Position numbers and translations under genes: made by a program. A DNA stretch of 61,358 nt, from positions 1 through 61,358 of the forward strand of contig QHVH01000035.1 of the NCBI GenBank assembly GCA_003222245.1, given 5' to 3'. The stretch is from Blastocatellia bacterium AA13 (lineage in GTDB: Bacteria; Acidobacteriota; Blastocatellia; UBA7656). The stretch's first letter is position 1. Every line of letters begins with the position of its first letter. This document shows positions 17,048 through 26,057 of the stretch, piece after piece. The notes below the pieces were generated by a model. The model had not been told where the DNA came from. It worked only from the letters and a program-made list of their open reading frames with translations, and did not search any database.

Positions 17048-17246
17048 TCGTCGTCTCCTCCAGCAGTCCTCAATGATCCAAGAATATTCCGTTGGCTGCA
17101 AATTGACATGAGGTACTTTCACGGGCTCAGAGCGGCTTGATGGACAGTTTAACTGATTTGGCAATCGCAAGGGCCGGTGGTAGACTCGCCCTTAATCTCG
17201 CGGCGGAACACGCTCGACAGAAACGCCTGGGAGTGCCTTAAGTCAG

Positions 17247-18278
17247 ATGCAATCACTCGTTCTCGCAGGAGGCAAAGGGATCAGGCTTCGGCCCGTCACT
17301 CTTCACACACCTAAACCGATCGTTCCAATCGCGAATACTCCGTTGCTCTTCTATCAACTCGAACTGCTCCGCCGGGGCGGCGTGCGCGACGTCGTGCTCT
17401 CGTTATCTTATCAGCCTCATAAGATCGAAGATCGAATCGGAGATGGATCGCACGTGAATATCCGGGTGAGCTATGCCGTGGAAACATCGCCGCTGGGCAC
17501 CGCCGGAGCATTCAAGAACGGCGCGCATTTGATCAATGAGACTGCCGTAGTCCTAAACGGAGACATTCTTACCGACGTCGATCTGGAAGACGTCATTCGC
17601 TTTCACAAAGATGCCGGAGCCGCCGCTACGATTGTCTTATCACCGGTTCCGAATCCGACCGGCTATGGACTCGTTGTGACCGATGCGGAGCACCGGGTAT
17701 TGCGCTTCATCGAAAAACCAAAGCCCGAAGAAATCACTTGCGACACAATTAACGCCGGGATCTACATCCTCGAACCGAAGCTGCTCGACTACATACCGGA
17801 AGGCGAGCCGTTTACATTCGAATACGGGTTGTTTCCAAAACTCGTCAAGATGGGCGAAATAGTGATGGGCTTTGTATCGCACGGCTACTGGAGAGACATA
17901 GGAACGCCCGAGAGTTATCTGCAAGCGAATCTCGATGTCATTGCCGGACGCGTGAAGCTGCTTGACCCGCCCGTATTCGTAAGCGGTGATAAATTCGATT
18001 CCGATATTCATATCGATTCGACTTCGCTGATCGATCCGTCCTGCACCGTAAAACCAGGCGTCCACATCGTCAATTCAGTCATCAGTCGAAACTGTTACAT
18101 TGAAGAACGAGCCCACATCGAAAATTCATTGATTAGGAGCGCCTCCCGAATCGGCACCGGCGCCTCTGTCTCAGGCGCTCTGATAGGTAAAGGCTGCCAC
18201 GTTGGGAAGGCCGTCAACATAGGAGCCGGATCGGTTCTGGGCGATAAATCGGTGGTGACGGATTACGGCCGCATTTGA
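17247..18278 (+). CDS. nucleotidyltransferase, NDP-sugar pyrophosphorylase with left-handed beta-helix tail
   Basis: 343 aa. N-terminal LVLAGGKGIRLRPVTLHTPKPIVPIAN is the signature of mannose-1-phosphate guanylyltransferase / glucose-1-phosphate transferases, and VVLNGDILTDVDL holds the metal-binding Asp. The C-terminal ~90 residues are hexapeptide repeats (HIDSTSLIDPSCTVKPGVHI..., GSVLGDKSVV). It makes an activated sugar for glycans or LPS. The type of sugar is not decided by sequence. It precedes waaF by 6 nt, supporting an LPS or capsule role. Confidence 0.87.
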   Translation: MQSLVLAGGKGIRLRPVTLHTPKPIVPIANTPLLFYQLELLRRGGVRDVVLSLSYQPHKIEDRIGDGSHVNIRVSYAVETSPLGTAGAFKNGAHLINETAVVLNGDILTDVDLEDVIRFHKDAGAAATIVLSPVPNPTGYGLVVTDAEHRVLRFIEKPKPEEITCDTINAGIYILEPKLLDYIPEGEPFTFEYGLFPKLVKMGEIVMGFVSHGYWRDIGTPESYLQANLDVIAGRVKLLDPPVFVSGDKFDSDIHIDSTSLIDPSCTVKPGVHIVNSVISRNCYIEERAHIENSLIRSASRIGTGASVSGALIGKGCHVGKAVNIGAGSVLGDKSVVTDYGRI

Positions 18279-18284
18279 TCGCCG

Positions 18285-19355
18285 ATGCGGATCGCCGAGC
18301 CCAACGCAATCCTGATTTCACTTCCGAATTGGGTCGGCGACGCAGTGATGGCGCAACCCGCGATTGAAGAGATTCGCAGGACTTTCACGAGCGCACATAT
18401 CACGCTTGCGGCGAGACCCGCGGTGGCGGGTCTCTACGAAGATGAAGAGCTAGCCGATGAAGTGCTGCCTATCGGCGGCCGCCCGCTTACGTTCCTCCGC
18501 GATCTCCTGCTGCTCCGGCGAAATAAGTTCGATTGCGGCGTGCTTCTGCGGAATTCGTTTGCATCGGCGTTGCTTGCGCGCGCGGCCCGGGTAGACCGAG
18601 TGATCGGTTATCCCACGGACGGCCGCGGCTTCTTACTGAGCAGCGCGATACCTTTCGAGCCCGAATATAAAACCAGGCATCAGGTTTTCTATTACTTGAA
18701 TATTGCGCGGCGTCTCGCATCGAATCGCAACGATAGCGATCCTGTCATAGCCTGCGACTCTCGATCAGTTGCGCCTCGGCTGCGAGTTCACGAGGATCAA
18801 AAGATCAGCGCGCGGCGATGGCTCGCTGGAAAAGGCCTCGCCCTCGACAGGCCAATAATCGCAATCAATCCAGGCGCGACCAACAGCCGAGCTAAGCGCT
18901 GGCTGTCGGAGAGATTTGCCCGTACCGCCGACCTGTTAGCCGAGGAAGATGGTTTCCAAACGATCATAGTCGGAGCATCCGGCGATCTTGAAGCGGCGCT
19001 CAAGACAAAGTTGCGGATGAAATCGCCTGGGTTCTGTCTGGCAGGCGAAACCTCGATCGCTGAACTTAAGGCAATTCTCTCGATTTGCTCACTTGTAATT
19101 TCAAATGATACGGGAGCGGCTCATCTGTCAGCCGCGTTGGGCGTTCCTACCGTAGCCATCTTCGGACCCACCGAGCATTTCGCGACGAAACCTCTTTCGA
19201 AGAATGCGATTGTGATTCGCAATGAAGTCGAATGCTCGCCTTGCATGCTTCGCGATTGCCCCATCGATCATCGGTGCATGACTAACATCGAAGTTGAAGA
19301 CGTTTTGAGAGAAAGCAAGGCGCTGCTGGCAAAAACGGAAGCGCAATCGAGCTAA
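18285..19355 (+). CDS. waaF: ADP-heptose:LPS heptosyltransferase II
   Basis: 356 aa, glycosyltransferase family 9. N-terminal ILISLPNWVGDAVMAQPAIEEIR, then AINPGATNSRAKRWLSERFA and the nucleotide-sugar-binding VISNDTGAAHLSAALGVPTVAIFGPTEH are classic for WaaF/RfaF. It adds heptose to the LPS inner core at the inner membrane. Directly follows the nucleotidyltransferase and is probably in one operon. It shows that this organism makes heptose-containing LPS. Confidence 0.9.
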   Translation: MRIAEPNAILISLPNWVGDAVMAQPAIEEIRRTFTSAHITLAARPAVAGLYEDEELADEVLPIGGRPLTFLRDLLLLRRNKFDCGVLLRNSFASALLARAARVDRVIGYPTDGRGFLLSSAIPFEPEYKTRHQVFYYLNIARRLASNRNDSDPVIACDSRSVAPRLRVHEDQKISARRWLAGKGLALDRPIIAINPGATNSRAKRWLSERFARTADLLAEEDGFQTIIVGASGDLEAALKTKLRMKSPGFCLAGETSIAELKAILSICSLVISNDTGAAHLSAALGVPTVAIFGPTEHFATKPLSKNAIVIRNEVECSPCMLRDCPIDHRCMTNIEVEDVLRESKALLAKTEAQSS

Positions 19356-19695
19356 TACGATCAGACGCTCGCGGATCTGCGGCGGTTGATGCTGACCAGC
19401 GATCGGCTCCCGCCTGGAGAGGCGTCTCAGGCGCTCGCGTGAGGACGATGGCAAGGGATTAGACCAGCTACGATCAGCAGCAAAGACTGGTCGAGGCTTG
19501 AGCAATATCAGATCAAGAGCGAGCCTGATAAATGCCGATGTCAAATGGTCGGACAGGCCGGAGGGCGGCACGCGCTTCACATTGTCGAAGCGGTTTGGCA
19601 GCCCTGCGTAGGTCTCCTCGCGATTGTGGCCCTCGGGCTGTTGCGGTCATGCCTGATTTGAGCGGACGCTCGCCGGCGTATAGAATGCCGGCACG
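19356..19695. other. 340-bp intergenic stretch after waaF
   Basis: No acceptable gene on either strand. GC-rich, with short palindromic bits around 19405-19440 (GGAGAGGCGTCTCAGGCGCTC). No T-run terminator was found; the last ~15 bases are the leader of the receiver-like gene. Confidence 0.4.
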
Positions 19696-20064
19696 ATGAC
19701 AGAGCAATCACCGAAATCGAGAGTGTTGGCGGCGGTTGATGATATGTTCTTCGCCGCGAAGATCAAGGGGGCCGCTCAAACAGTGGGCCGCGAGCTGGAG
19801 TTCGCAAAGTCGCGCGCGCAACTCGAAGAAAAGCTCGCGACGGCGCCGGCTTCACTGATCATCCTCGATCTAAACTCGCAGCGCATGGACCCAATCGAGA
19901 TCATTCGATTTCTGAAGGAGAATCCCGCATCGAGTACAACCCGAGTTATCGGATTTCTCTCGCACGTTCAGGTCGACTTGATGCAGCAGGCCCGTGAAGC
20001 AGGTTGTGATGAAGTGATGGCGCGCTCCGCGTTTTCTCAACGTCTCAGTGAAATCCTCTCCTGA
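19696..20064 (+). CDS. stand-alone receiver-like domain protein
   Basis: 122 aa, single domain with the length and pattern of a CheY-like receiver: VLAAVDDMFF at strand 1, LIILDLNSQRMD at strand 3 carrying an Asp, FLSHV at strand 4 (Ser in the Thr/Ser position), and VMARSAF at strand 5 where the conserved Lys is replaced by Arg. The acidic pair after strand 1 is partly kept. The missing Lys suggests a pseudo-receiver that may work without phosphorylation. No kinase lies beside it. Confidence 0.7.
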   Translation: MTEQSPKSRVLAAVDDMFFAAKIKGAAQTVGRELEFAKSRAQLEEKLATAPASLIILDLNSQRMDPIEIIRFLKENPASSTTRVIGFLSHVQVDLMQQAREAGCDEVMARSAFSQRLSEILS

Positions 20065-20105
20065 GACGGGGCGTATTAATCATTCGCGGTTGTAGTAATT
20101 GGATC

Positions 20106-20972
20106 TCATGTCGCCGAGCTTGTCGTTTTCGACGCAGGCCTGGTAATAGCGTCGTAGAACTCGGGCCGTCGATCGGCTATACGGTCGATCTCATACGATC
20201 CCGGCGCGTTGACAATGCGATTGTGATTGGCCCCCTCGAGATCCACATCCACCAGCAGCGTCTCTTCTTCATCCATGCCGGCCTTGCCGATAGTATCGCC
20301 GTTGTAGTCTACGGCAATGCTCTTTCCGATAAACTTCCAACCGCGCTCGGTTCCGACGCGGTTTACGGCGACAAAGTTGACATGGTTTTCGTTAGCGCGT
20401 GTGTTAATGACGAACTCGGGTGTGCGCCAGGCATCGCGCGGCCAGTTGGTTGGAAGCACGATCATCTCCGCGCCGAGCAACTTAAGCGTTCTTGGAGCTT
20501 CAGGAAAGCTCGTGTCGTAACAGATGTTTATTCCTATGCGTCCAAAAGGAAGGTTGAACACTTCGAAGGGTCTGTTTCCAGGAGTCAAAAAACGATCGAC
20601 GCCGAGGAAGGGAAGGTGCACCTTTCGATAGCCGCCGACTATACCGTCGGGTCCGACCAGCATCGCGGCGTTATAGAAATCCGATCCGTCCCGTTCTATG
20701 AATCCAGTTATGGCGTACACTCCAGCGGCGCTGCACTCTTTGGCGATCGTTGCAGCCGACGGTCCGTCGAGAGGCTCAGCAAACTTCGATGCGTCCTCCA
20801 GTGAATCGAAGCAATAGCCGGTCAGAGCGCATTCGGGAAAGATAACAAGCTTCGCGCTCTGCTCAGCGGCGTTCCTGATGCGCTCAAGGATCTTTTGGCG
20901 ATTAGCTTCGACGTTGCCGATTTCAACATCGATTTGTGAACAGGCGATTCTTGTTTTGATCTTATTTGTCAT
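20106..20972 (-). CDS. carbon-nitrogen hydrolase (nitrilase superfamily)
   Basis: 288 aa from ATG 20972; a longer frame reaching 21233 runs backward through the upstream tRNA gene and is rejected. The Glu-Lys-Cys triad is visible: Glu in LVIFPECALTGY, Lys in GGYRKVHLPFLG, Cys in GINICYDTSFPE. It hydrolyses amides or nitriles in the cytoplasm; the exact substrate is open (N-carbamoyl- or omega-amidase-like). AAGGA stands 10 nt before the start. Located downstream of the selenocysteine tRNA on the same strand. Confidence 0.88.
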   Translation of the reverse strand: MTNKIKTRIACSQIDVEIGNVEANRQKILERIRNAAEQSAKLVIFPECALTGYCFDSLEDASKFAEPLDGPSAATIAKECSAAGVYAITGFIERDGSDFYNAAMLVGPDGIVGGYRKVHLPFLGVDRFLTPGNRPFEVFNLPFGRIGINICYDTSFPEAPRTLKLLGAEMIVLPTNWPRDAWRTPEFVINTRANENHVNFVAVNRVGTERGWKFIGKSIAVDYNGDTIGKAGMDEEETLLVDVDLEGANHNRIVNAPGSYEIDRIADRRPEFYDAITRPASKTTSSAT

Positions 20973-21108
20973 TTGTTGCTCGTCCTTCGTCCGTTGTCTC
21001 TCGTCGTTTGTTGCCGCTGCTCGTCGAGTATCTTTTTGTAATGGCCGCATTAGTATCAATGGACTAGTTGTTGTAGCGCCTGCTGTCGCGACATATGCAG
21101 TGTTCTGT

Positions 21109-21206
21109 TGGCGGAGGCGTGTGGGAATCGAACCCACCCAGGCCGCCTCTCGACAACCCGCAACGGGTTTGAAGCCCGCGAGAACCACCAGGCCCCCTGC
21201 GCCTCC
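21109..21206 (-). tRNA. selC: tRNA-Sec (anticodon UCA)
   Basis: 98 nt including encoded CCA. On the minus strand it starts GGAGGCGC and ends CGCCTCCGCCA. The anticodon loop is CTTCAAA in a GCGGG/CCCGT stem, so the anticodon is UCA. It has the long D stem (GGGGCC with GGTTCT) and a long variable arm (about 20 nt), and a normal T arm (GTGGG TTCGATT CCCAC). These traits are specific for selenocysteine tRNA. The organism should therefore encode SelA, SelB and SelD elsewhere; none is in this window. Confidence 0.9.
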
Positions 21207-21405
21207 GCGCCACGTCAAGGTAGCAAGCAACAAAGCGCTATCGCAAGGAGTTGTTATTGGTCACTTGTCATTGGTCGCTTGCTAATTGATCGCTGACCTC
21301 TGACCGCTATCTTCTTGCATGCGGGCTCGTTCGTCCCTATTATGGCTGCCTCAGTATTCAGGCCTTAGAACTAAAGTAGTAATGTTGTGACAGTTAGGAG
21401 GAGCG

Positions 21406-22971
21406 ATGGCACTGACCGATCTCCCCTCGGTTTCATGTGCATGTTCGTTCGAGGAGCAGGACGAAAGGCTTCGCCTTGGCGCGAAGTTTTTCGCCGCCGC
21501 CGTACTTTGCGGCACAGCCCTTCGGCTGTTCGCGGCGATCTTTGGAGACGTTGGAGTATATGCCGATGGCGCCTCTCGCATCGAGTTGGCCATCGGCTGG
21601 GCGGACAAGCCTTCATGGCAGGGTTTATCCGGCGTCTGGCCCCCGCTGCACTGGTATTTCCTCGGAGTGTTAATAGACACTTGGAACCATCCGATCGTCC
21701 TGGCAAAGGCGATCACACTGGCCCTCAGTGTGGCTACGATATTGGTCTTCAGGAATGCCGTTCGACATTCCTTCGCGAACGTCATCGGAGGGCTGGCGGC
21801 GCTTCTGCTCGCCGTTTCATGGAGCCATATATGGCTCACATCGTCTTACTGGGTTGAGATCCCCTATCTGTTCTTCGTCATTCTTGGCGTCGGCCAGACG
21901 CAGAAAGCTCTCAGTTCGCGCAGCGCGTCCCGCGGTCAATTGGCCGGCCTCTGTTTCGCTCTTGCCATACTCTTGCGCCACGAAGGCTTCATCGTGATGC
22001 CAGTCGTCGTCCTGTGGTATGCGTTGCGGACGCGCGACTGGAGACGAACCCTGCTGCTCGCGTGGATTCCTGTCCTGATCGCGGCTTGCTGCGTAATAGA
22101 GCCCTTGTTCAAAGGGCATTCTTTTTTTGAGTACTTCGACGCTGTCGCTCAAATGAAGGTCGCCGAGAATCTCGTGCAGGGTCTGTCGGTGAAGGATTGT
22201 CTGCGGCAGTGGTGTTTGATGCTCGGGACGTCGCCGACCGCCTTTGTTTTGGCGCCCGGGATCGTTGCTTTGTATCGTTATCATGTCCAGGCGCGGCAGG
22301 ACTTATTCGCCTGGTTGTTCGCACTGCATTTTCTGTTTTACATGACGTTGACGATCTTCTTCGGGTGGCGTCCGCAGATGCGATATCTGCTCCTGTTTTC
22401 CGTGAACATTCTCCCATACGCCTCACTCTGGTGGATGGATGCAGCCCAACGATTCACGACTCGCTATGTTCTCACGGCGCTTCTCTCGCTCACGTTAGTT
22501 GTTCAAGCAGCCGGATGGTGGATAGGCCGCAACAACATGCTCGCATACGGCTGGCTTCCGGTTCAGGTGATCACCTCGTCACAGCGTGAGCTTGACGATT
22601 GGATAGCGTTCCTGAAGCGACAGGGAATGTCCGGCTTGAGGATTGTTTCGATCGCTCCAGCCGCTCTCGATCAAAGATGGAGCGTCGTCCACAGCGCGCT
22701 CGCCAACGATGTTCATATCTCGCCTGCCGGATTGGACGAAGTTCACGCGTATGTAGACAGAGAATTACTTGCCGGTGTGTTGCCGCCTCAAGTGGCGCAG
22801 GCCGACATTGTGTTAGTCGACCCGCGAATGAGTTTCTATCCGAAGTTAATGGAGGCGATTCTGCGGCTGAATCCCGAAACTACGACCGACCTGATACATC
22901 CCGACATTAAGGTGCTTCTGGTGTCGGAGCGAGCGCGCTCCGTAGCCGGTCAGATCGCGCGGCACGGCTAA
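21406..22971 (+). CDS. polytopic membrane glycosyltransferase-like protein (GT-C, PMT/ArnT type)
   Basis: 521 aa with about eleven membrane helices and a soluble C-terminus of ~110 residues. The first extracytoplasmic loop carries an acidic residue pair (GDVGVYADGASRIELA), as in GT-C enzymes that use lipid-linked sugars, followed by WPPLHWYFLG. It probably transfers a sugar from polyprenyl phosphate to a surface molecule. Sequence alone does not reveal donor or acceptor. It stands alone; a short purine tract (GGAGGAG) precedes the ATG. Confidence 0.7.
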   Translation: MALTDLPSVSCACSFEEQDERLRLGAKFFAAAVLCGTALRLFAAIFGDVGVYADGASRIELAIGWADKPSWQGLSGVWPPLHWYFLGVLIDTWNHPIVLAKAITLALSVATILVFRNAVRHSFANVIGGLAALLLAVSWSHIWLTSSYWVEIPYLFFVILGVGQTQKALSSRSASRGQLAGLCFALAILLRHEGFIVMPVVVLWYALRTRDWRRTLLLAWIPVLIAACCVIEPLFKGHSFFEYFDAVAQMKVAENLVQGLSVKDCLRQWCLMLGTSPTAFVLAPGIVALYRYHVQARQDLFAWLFALHFLFYMTLTIFFGWRPQMRYLLLFSVNILPYASLWWMDAAQRFTTRYVLTALLSLTLVVQAAGWWIGRNNMLAYGWLPVQVITSSQRELDDWIAFLKRQGMSGLRIVSIAPAALDQRWSVVHSALANDVHISPAGLDEVHAYVDRELLAGVLPPQVAQADIVLVDPRMSFYPKLMEAILRLNPETTTDLIHPDIKVLLVSERARSVAGQIARHG

Positions 22972-23007
22972 GGATCATTTAGATACTCACTGAGATACTT
23001 CCGAGAC

Positions 23008-23427
23008 TCAGTGAGATATTTCCATCTGTGCCTTCTTGGCGGCCGCCCTTCTCATAAAGCGTTCCAGGTTGATCGGGGCGCGAACGTGTGTGCCTTCCCC
23101 TATCTTTTCAACGCCATCGTGCGCTTCGATTCGAAAGGTCACGGTGTTTTCATCGACCTGAATCACTTCGGCGGTAGCTGTTACAAGGGCTCCGACAGGC
23201 GTTGCCGCAAGATGCTTCACGTTCACCAGGGCGCCGACTGACACCCATCCCTCCGGCAGATGTTTTTCGATGGCATCCGCCGCGGCAACCTCCATCAGGT
23301 AGATCATTATCGGGGTTCCAAGCACTTCAGGCATTTCCGGATGGTACTTCGCAACGGTCATATCGAAGGAGACCGTCAGGTTCCTTGAGCTGCTCGCGCC
23401 AATTGGAATGTCAGAGCAAACACTCAT
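23008..23427 (-). CDS. hotdog-fold thioesterase (FlK-like)
   Basis: 139 aa. The pattern TPIMIYLMEVAAADAIEKHL, SVGALVNVKHLAATPVG and FRIEAHDGVEKIGEGTHVRAPI matches the fluoroacetyl-CoA-thioesterase-like group: Thr42-Glu50-His76-type active residues are visible as T-P, M-E and K-H. It hydrolyses acyl-CoA esters in the cytoplasm. Most members are not specific for fluoroacetate; they may proofread small acyl-CoAs. Confidence 0.82.
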   Translation of the reverse strand: MSVCSDIPIGASSSRNLTVSFDMTVAKYHPEMPEVLGTPIMIYLMEVAAADAIEKHLPEGWVSVGALVNVKHLAATPVGALVTATAEVIQVDENTVTFRIEAHDGVEKIGEGTHVRAPINLERFMRRAAAKKAQMEISH

Positions 23428-23669
23428 CCGCCACCTCTTGCAGAAGGATTAAAAACAGCAAGCCTGGATTCTACTCGCGCCGAAGCCGGTTAAGAAAGTG
23501 AACATTTCTCAACAGTAGTGTCGACAATGCGCGACATTGGCCTGTTGAGTTGTGGGATGCATGTCGTAATTTCGGCCCGATTTCTTATTCGGCCGCCGGT
23601 GCAGAGAGAGGCATAAGCGTTGCTGAAGTGCTCACTCCAACACGGTGAGAGCTGTTCACGGAGGACTTA

Positions 23670-24545
23670 TTGATCTGCCAAACCACGCTTGCCGGCGAGG
23701 TCTCCATTAGCGGACACGGGCTTCACACTGGAGAACGAGCCAGTCTTACTCTCAAGCCCGCTCCGGCTTATCACGGGTATGTGTTCAGGCGAACCGATCT
23801 GAACAACTTCGAGATTGCCGCCGCGCCGCAGTTCGTCACTCATGTGAGTTACGCCACCACGCTGATGCGCAAGGGCGTGATGATTTCGACCGTGGAGCAT
23901 TTGCTGGCGGCTCTGGCTGGAAGCCACATCGACAATTGCCTCATCGAAATCGATTCTCTTGAAGTGCCGATCATCGACGGCAGCGCGGAGCCCTTCATCG
24001 ATATGATCGAGCGGGCGGGAACCGTTTTCCTGAATGCGCCTCGTCAGTTTCTGCGAATCCTCAAAAGCGTCGAAGTCTCTGAAGGGAATCGGCGAATGAA
24101 AATCGCGCCCGCTTCGAATTTTTCAATCTCGTGCCTGATTGAATTTCCTCATCCGCTGATCGGCAGGCAACGGTACGATGTCGAGCTGAGCGACCGCCAA
24201 TTCGCATCGCGCCTTGCGTCGGCCCGAACGTTCGGATTCCTGTCCGAAATCGAGGCCTTGCGGAAGCTCGGGCTCGTGCGCGGAGCCTCTCTCGAGAATG
24301 CCATAGGTCTTACGCCGGAGGGAGGGGTCCTAAACCCCGAAGGACTGCGCTTCAGCGATGAATTCGTTCGTCACAAGATCATCGATATCATCGGCGATCT
24401 GGCATTGTTCGGCATGCCCGTGCTCGGACGGGTTCATGCCGAACGGACCGGTCACGGCGTTCACACGGCGCTCGTATCTCGAGTGCTTCGCGATGACTCG
24501 GCGTGGGAGATAATAAACTCGACGGCGATGAGCAACACGGCCTGA
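23670..24545 (+). CDS. lpxC: UDP-3-O-acyl-N-acetylglucosamine deacetylase
   Basis: 291 aa. It catalyses the first committed step of lipid A synthesis. Visible: SISGHGLHTGERASL, the zinc ligand in STVEHLLAAL, LEVPIIDGSAEPFI, and HKIIDIIGDLALFG with the second His and Asp ligands. The C-terminal catalytic His is in GRVHAERTGHGVHT. The start is a TTG preceded by GGAGGA at 23660-23665; no ATG is available near it, and the TTG fits the family N-terminus (CQTTLAGEVSISG). Slightly shorter than E. coli LpxC (305 aa) but complete. Confidence 0.94.
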   Translation: MICQTTLAGEVSISGHGLHTGERASLTLKPAPAYHGYVFRRTDLNNFEIAAAPQFVTHVSYATTLMRKGVMISTVEHLLAALAGSHIDNCLIEIDSLEVPIIDGSAEPFIDMIERAGTVFLNAPRQFLRILKSVEVSEGNRRMKIAPASNFSISCLIEFPHPLIGRQRYDVELSDRQFASRLASARTFGFLSEIEALRKLGLVRGASLENAIGLTPEGGVLNPEGLRFSDEFVRHKIIDIIGDLALFGMPVLGRVHAERTGHGVHTALVSRVLRDDSAWEIINSTAMSNTA

Positions 24546-24618
24546 AAGGCCACAAACTTCTCAAATGCACACGAATATTATTGACTACACCATAGGCGAG
24601 ACTTGATAATTAACGCCG

Positions 24619-24987
24619 ATGACAACGGACAACACACCAGAACAAGAATGCGTTTTTTGTAGCATCATTTCAGGCGACTTGCCCTCAGAAACTGTCTATC
24701 GAGACGATCAAGTTATTGCCATCAAAGACAATAATCCGCAGGCGCCGGTTCACGTGCTAATCATAACCCGCGAGCACAATCTTGAATCGCTTAACGACGC
24801 CTCCAGGCTTGATGCATCTCTCCTGGGTCACGCCTTATATACGGCGGCGAAGGTGGCCAACCAGATGGGTATCGCCGAGAGCGGGTACCGCGTCGTGGTG
24901 AATACGGGCGAAGGCGTCGGGCAAAGCGTACCTCACCTTCACCTGCATGTGTTAGGCGGCCGCCGGCTCGGTTGGCCTCCCGGCTAA
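24619..24987 (+). CDS. HIT-family nucleotide hydrolase
   Basis: 122 aa, HinT-like. The family signature HLHLHVLGG stands near the C-terminus after VGQSVPHL, and the N-terminal CVFCSIISGDLPSETVYRDD is typical of HinT; the CxxC could bind zinc. It hydrolyses AMP-lysine-like phosphoramidates. Starts 74 bp after lpxC. Confidence 0.92.
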   Translation: MTTDNTPEQECVFCSIISGDLPSETVYRDDQVIAIKDNNPQAPVHVLIITREHNLESLNDASRLDASLLGHALYTAAKVANQMGIAESGYRVVVNTGEGVGQSVPHLHLHVLGGRRLGWPPG

Positions 24988-25094
24988 ACCGACCAACTCA
25001 AATCAAAGACCATTCGCGAATTTACTACTGGAGGTGGACCGGATCACAACAGGTCGGCCCGAGTAATGGTGTGTTCTCGTGAAATCCCGACAAC

Positions 25095-25128
25095 AGTGCG
25101 TAGGCTCAAAGAGTGCGTAGGCTCAAAG
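25095..25128. repeat. two exact copies of a 17-bp unit in tandem
   Basis: The unit AGTGCGTAGGCTCAAAG occurs at 25095-25111 and 25112-25128 with no gap. It lies 6 nt before the hairpin at 25135-25184. Confidence 0.9.
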
Positions 25129-25134
25129 TAAAGA

Positions 25135-25184
25135 GCGGCAAGCGGCCCAAGCCGGCCGACACCGGCGAAAGAGCCGCTTGCCGC
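25135..25184 (+). repeat. long GC-rich hairpin (12-bp perfect outer stem, inner 5-bp stem)
   Basis: GCGGCAAGCGGC (25135-25146) pairs perfectly with GCCGCTTGCCGC (25173-25184). Inside, GCCGG (25151-25155) pairs with CCGGC (25162-25166). No T-run follows, so it may be a non-coding RNA element, a rho-type end after hinT, or a protein-binding palindrome. Confidence 0.6.
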
Positions 25185-25511
25185 ATTAGGTGAAACGTCC
25201 ATCGTCTAGCCAAACAACCGCTCGTGCCTTGGCGGCTTCATCGAACCGTTACCGCTGCTTTCCCGTACTTTTCCCTTATTGTGGACGCTCAACCCGCCCG
25301 TCAAATTCTTGACGAGTGCTTGTCAATCAGCATCGCCTAGCGCAAGAGAAGACAAGCCCTTATGAAAGCCCCCCTGCTAATCGGCCCTCCGTCAATAGCT
25401 TTCATCAGACTTTTCCCCCGGTCTCCCCTACCGAAGGCGAACGTGCAAGTACGCTCATTGTCGTCTATCGACTTGTCCTGATCAACTACTATGCGTTGTT
25501 AGTACTTGCTA

Positions 25512-26057
25512 TTAATTGTGCGTTTTTGCCTCACCTAACGCATGCGACCCATGCGACGAATGCGCGAATGTCGACGTCCCCGCATATTCTCCCGTAGCAT
25601 CTGTCCTCGGAACCTCGAATGTCCTCGACGCCGCGAAGTTGCGGCGCCGGTATTCCCCGGGGCTCATATCGAAAAGCGCCTTGAAATGATGATTGAAATC
25701 GCTGACGTGATTGTAACCGACCGTCGCGGCGATTTCCTTGATACTGAACACACTCGAAACCAACAACTCCTGCGCTTTCTTGATTCTCAGTTTGCGCAAG
25801 TAACTGATGACGCTCGATCCGGTCTCCTTCTTGAATAGATGCGCAAGGTGCCACGTGGATAGATTCAACTGGCGAGCCAACTGACCCAGCGTAAGCTTGC
25901 CCTGAGGATACTGCTCGTGAATCAGGCTAATGACCCGGTTCACCCGCAAATCAGTATATGCGACCGCCCTGGTGACGGCCGCGGAAGGAGCCGAATAACT
26001 TGCGGGCATATGGTAGCCCGGCGCCTGCATCGCCTCTGATACCAATTCTTCCAGCAC
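25512..26057 (-). CDS. AraC-family transcriptional regulator (short form)
   Basis: About 181 aa. The double helix-turn-helix AraC domain is at residues ~45-145 (LTLGQLARQLNLSTWHLAHLFKKETG, IKKAQELLVSS, IKEIAATVGYNHVSDFNHHFKALFDMSPGEYRR). The N-terminal ~40 residues are too short for a ligand-binding domain, so it may sense nothing itself or work with another protein. Start uncertain: GTG 26057 has AAGGAGAG 5 nt upstream and is preferred; an in-frame TTG lies at 26078. The C-terminal ~30 residues are low complexity. Confidence 0.85.
   Translation of the reverse strand: MLEELVSEAMQAPGYHMPASYSAPSAAVTRAVAYTDLRVNRVISLIHEQYPQGKLTLGQLARQLNLSTWHLAHLFKKETGSSVISYLRKLRIKKAQELLVSSVFSIKEIAATVGYNHVSDFNHHFKALFDMSPGEYRRRNFAASRTFEVPRTDATGEYAGTSTFAHSSHGSHALGEAKTHN

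Larger units (their letters stand above)
24988..25511. other. 524-bp intergenic region with a tandem repeat and a long hairpin
   Basis: No convincing gene. Contents: an exact 17-bp tandem repeat at 25095-25128 and a 12-bp-stem hairpin at 25135-25184, followed by unstructured sequence. The 93-codon plus-strand frame at 25316 has no ribosome site and overlaps the AraC gene, so it was rejected. Confidence 0.5.

Noticed and set aside
25316-25597. 93-codon plus-strand frame before AraC
   Set aside because: GTG start without ribosome site, Pro/Thr-rich, overlaps the AraC coding end.
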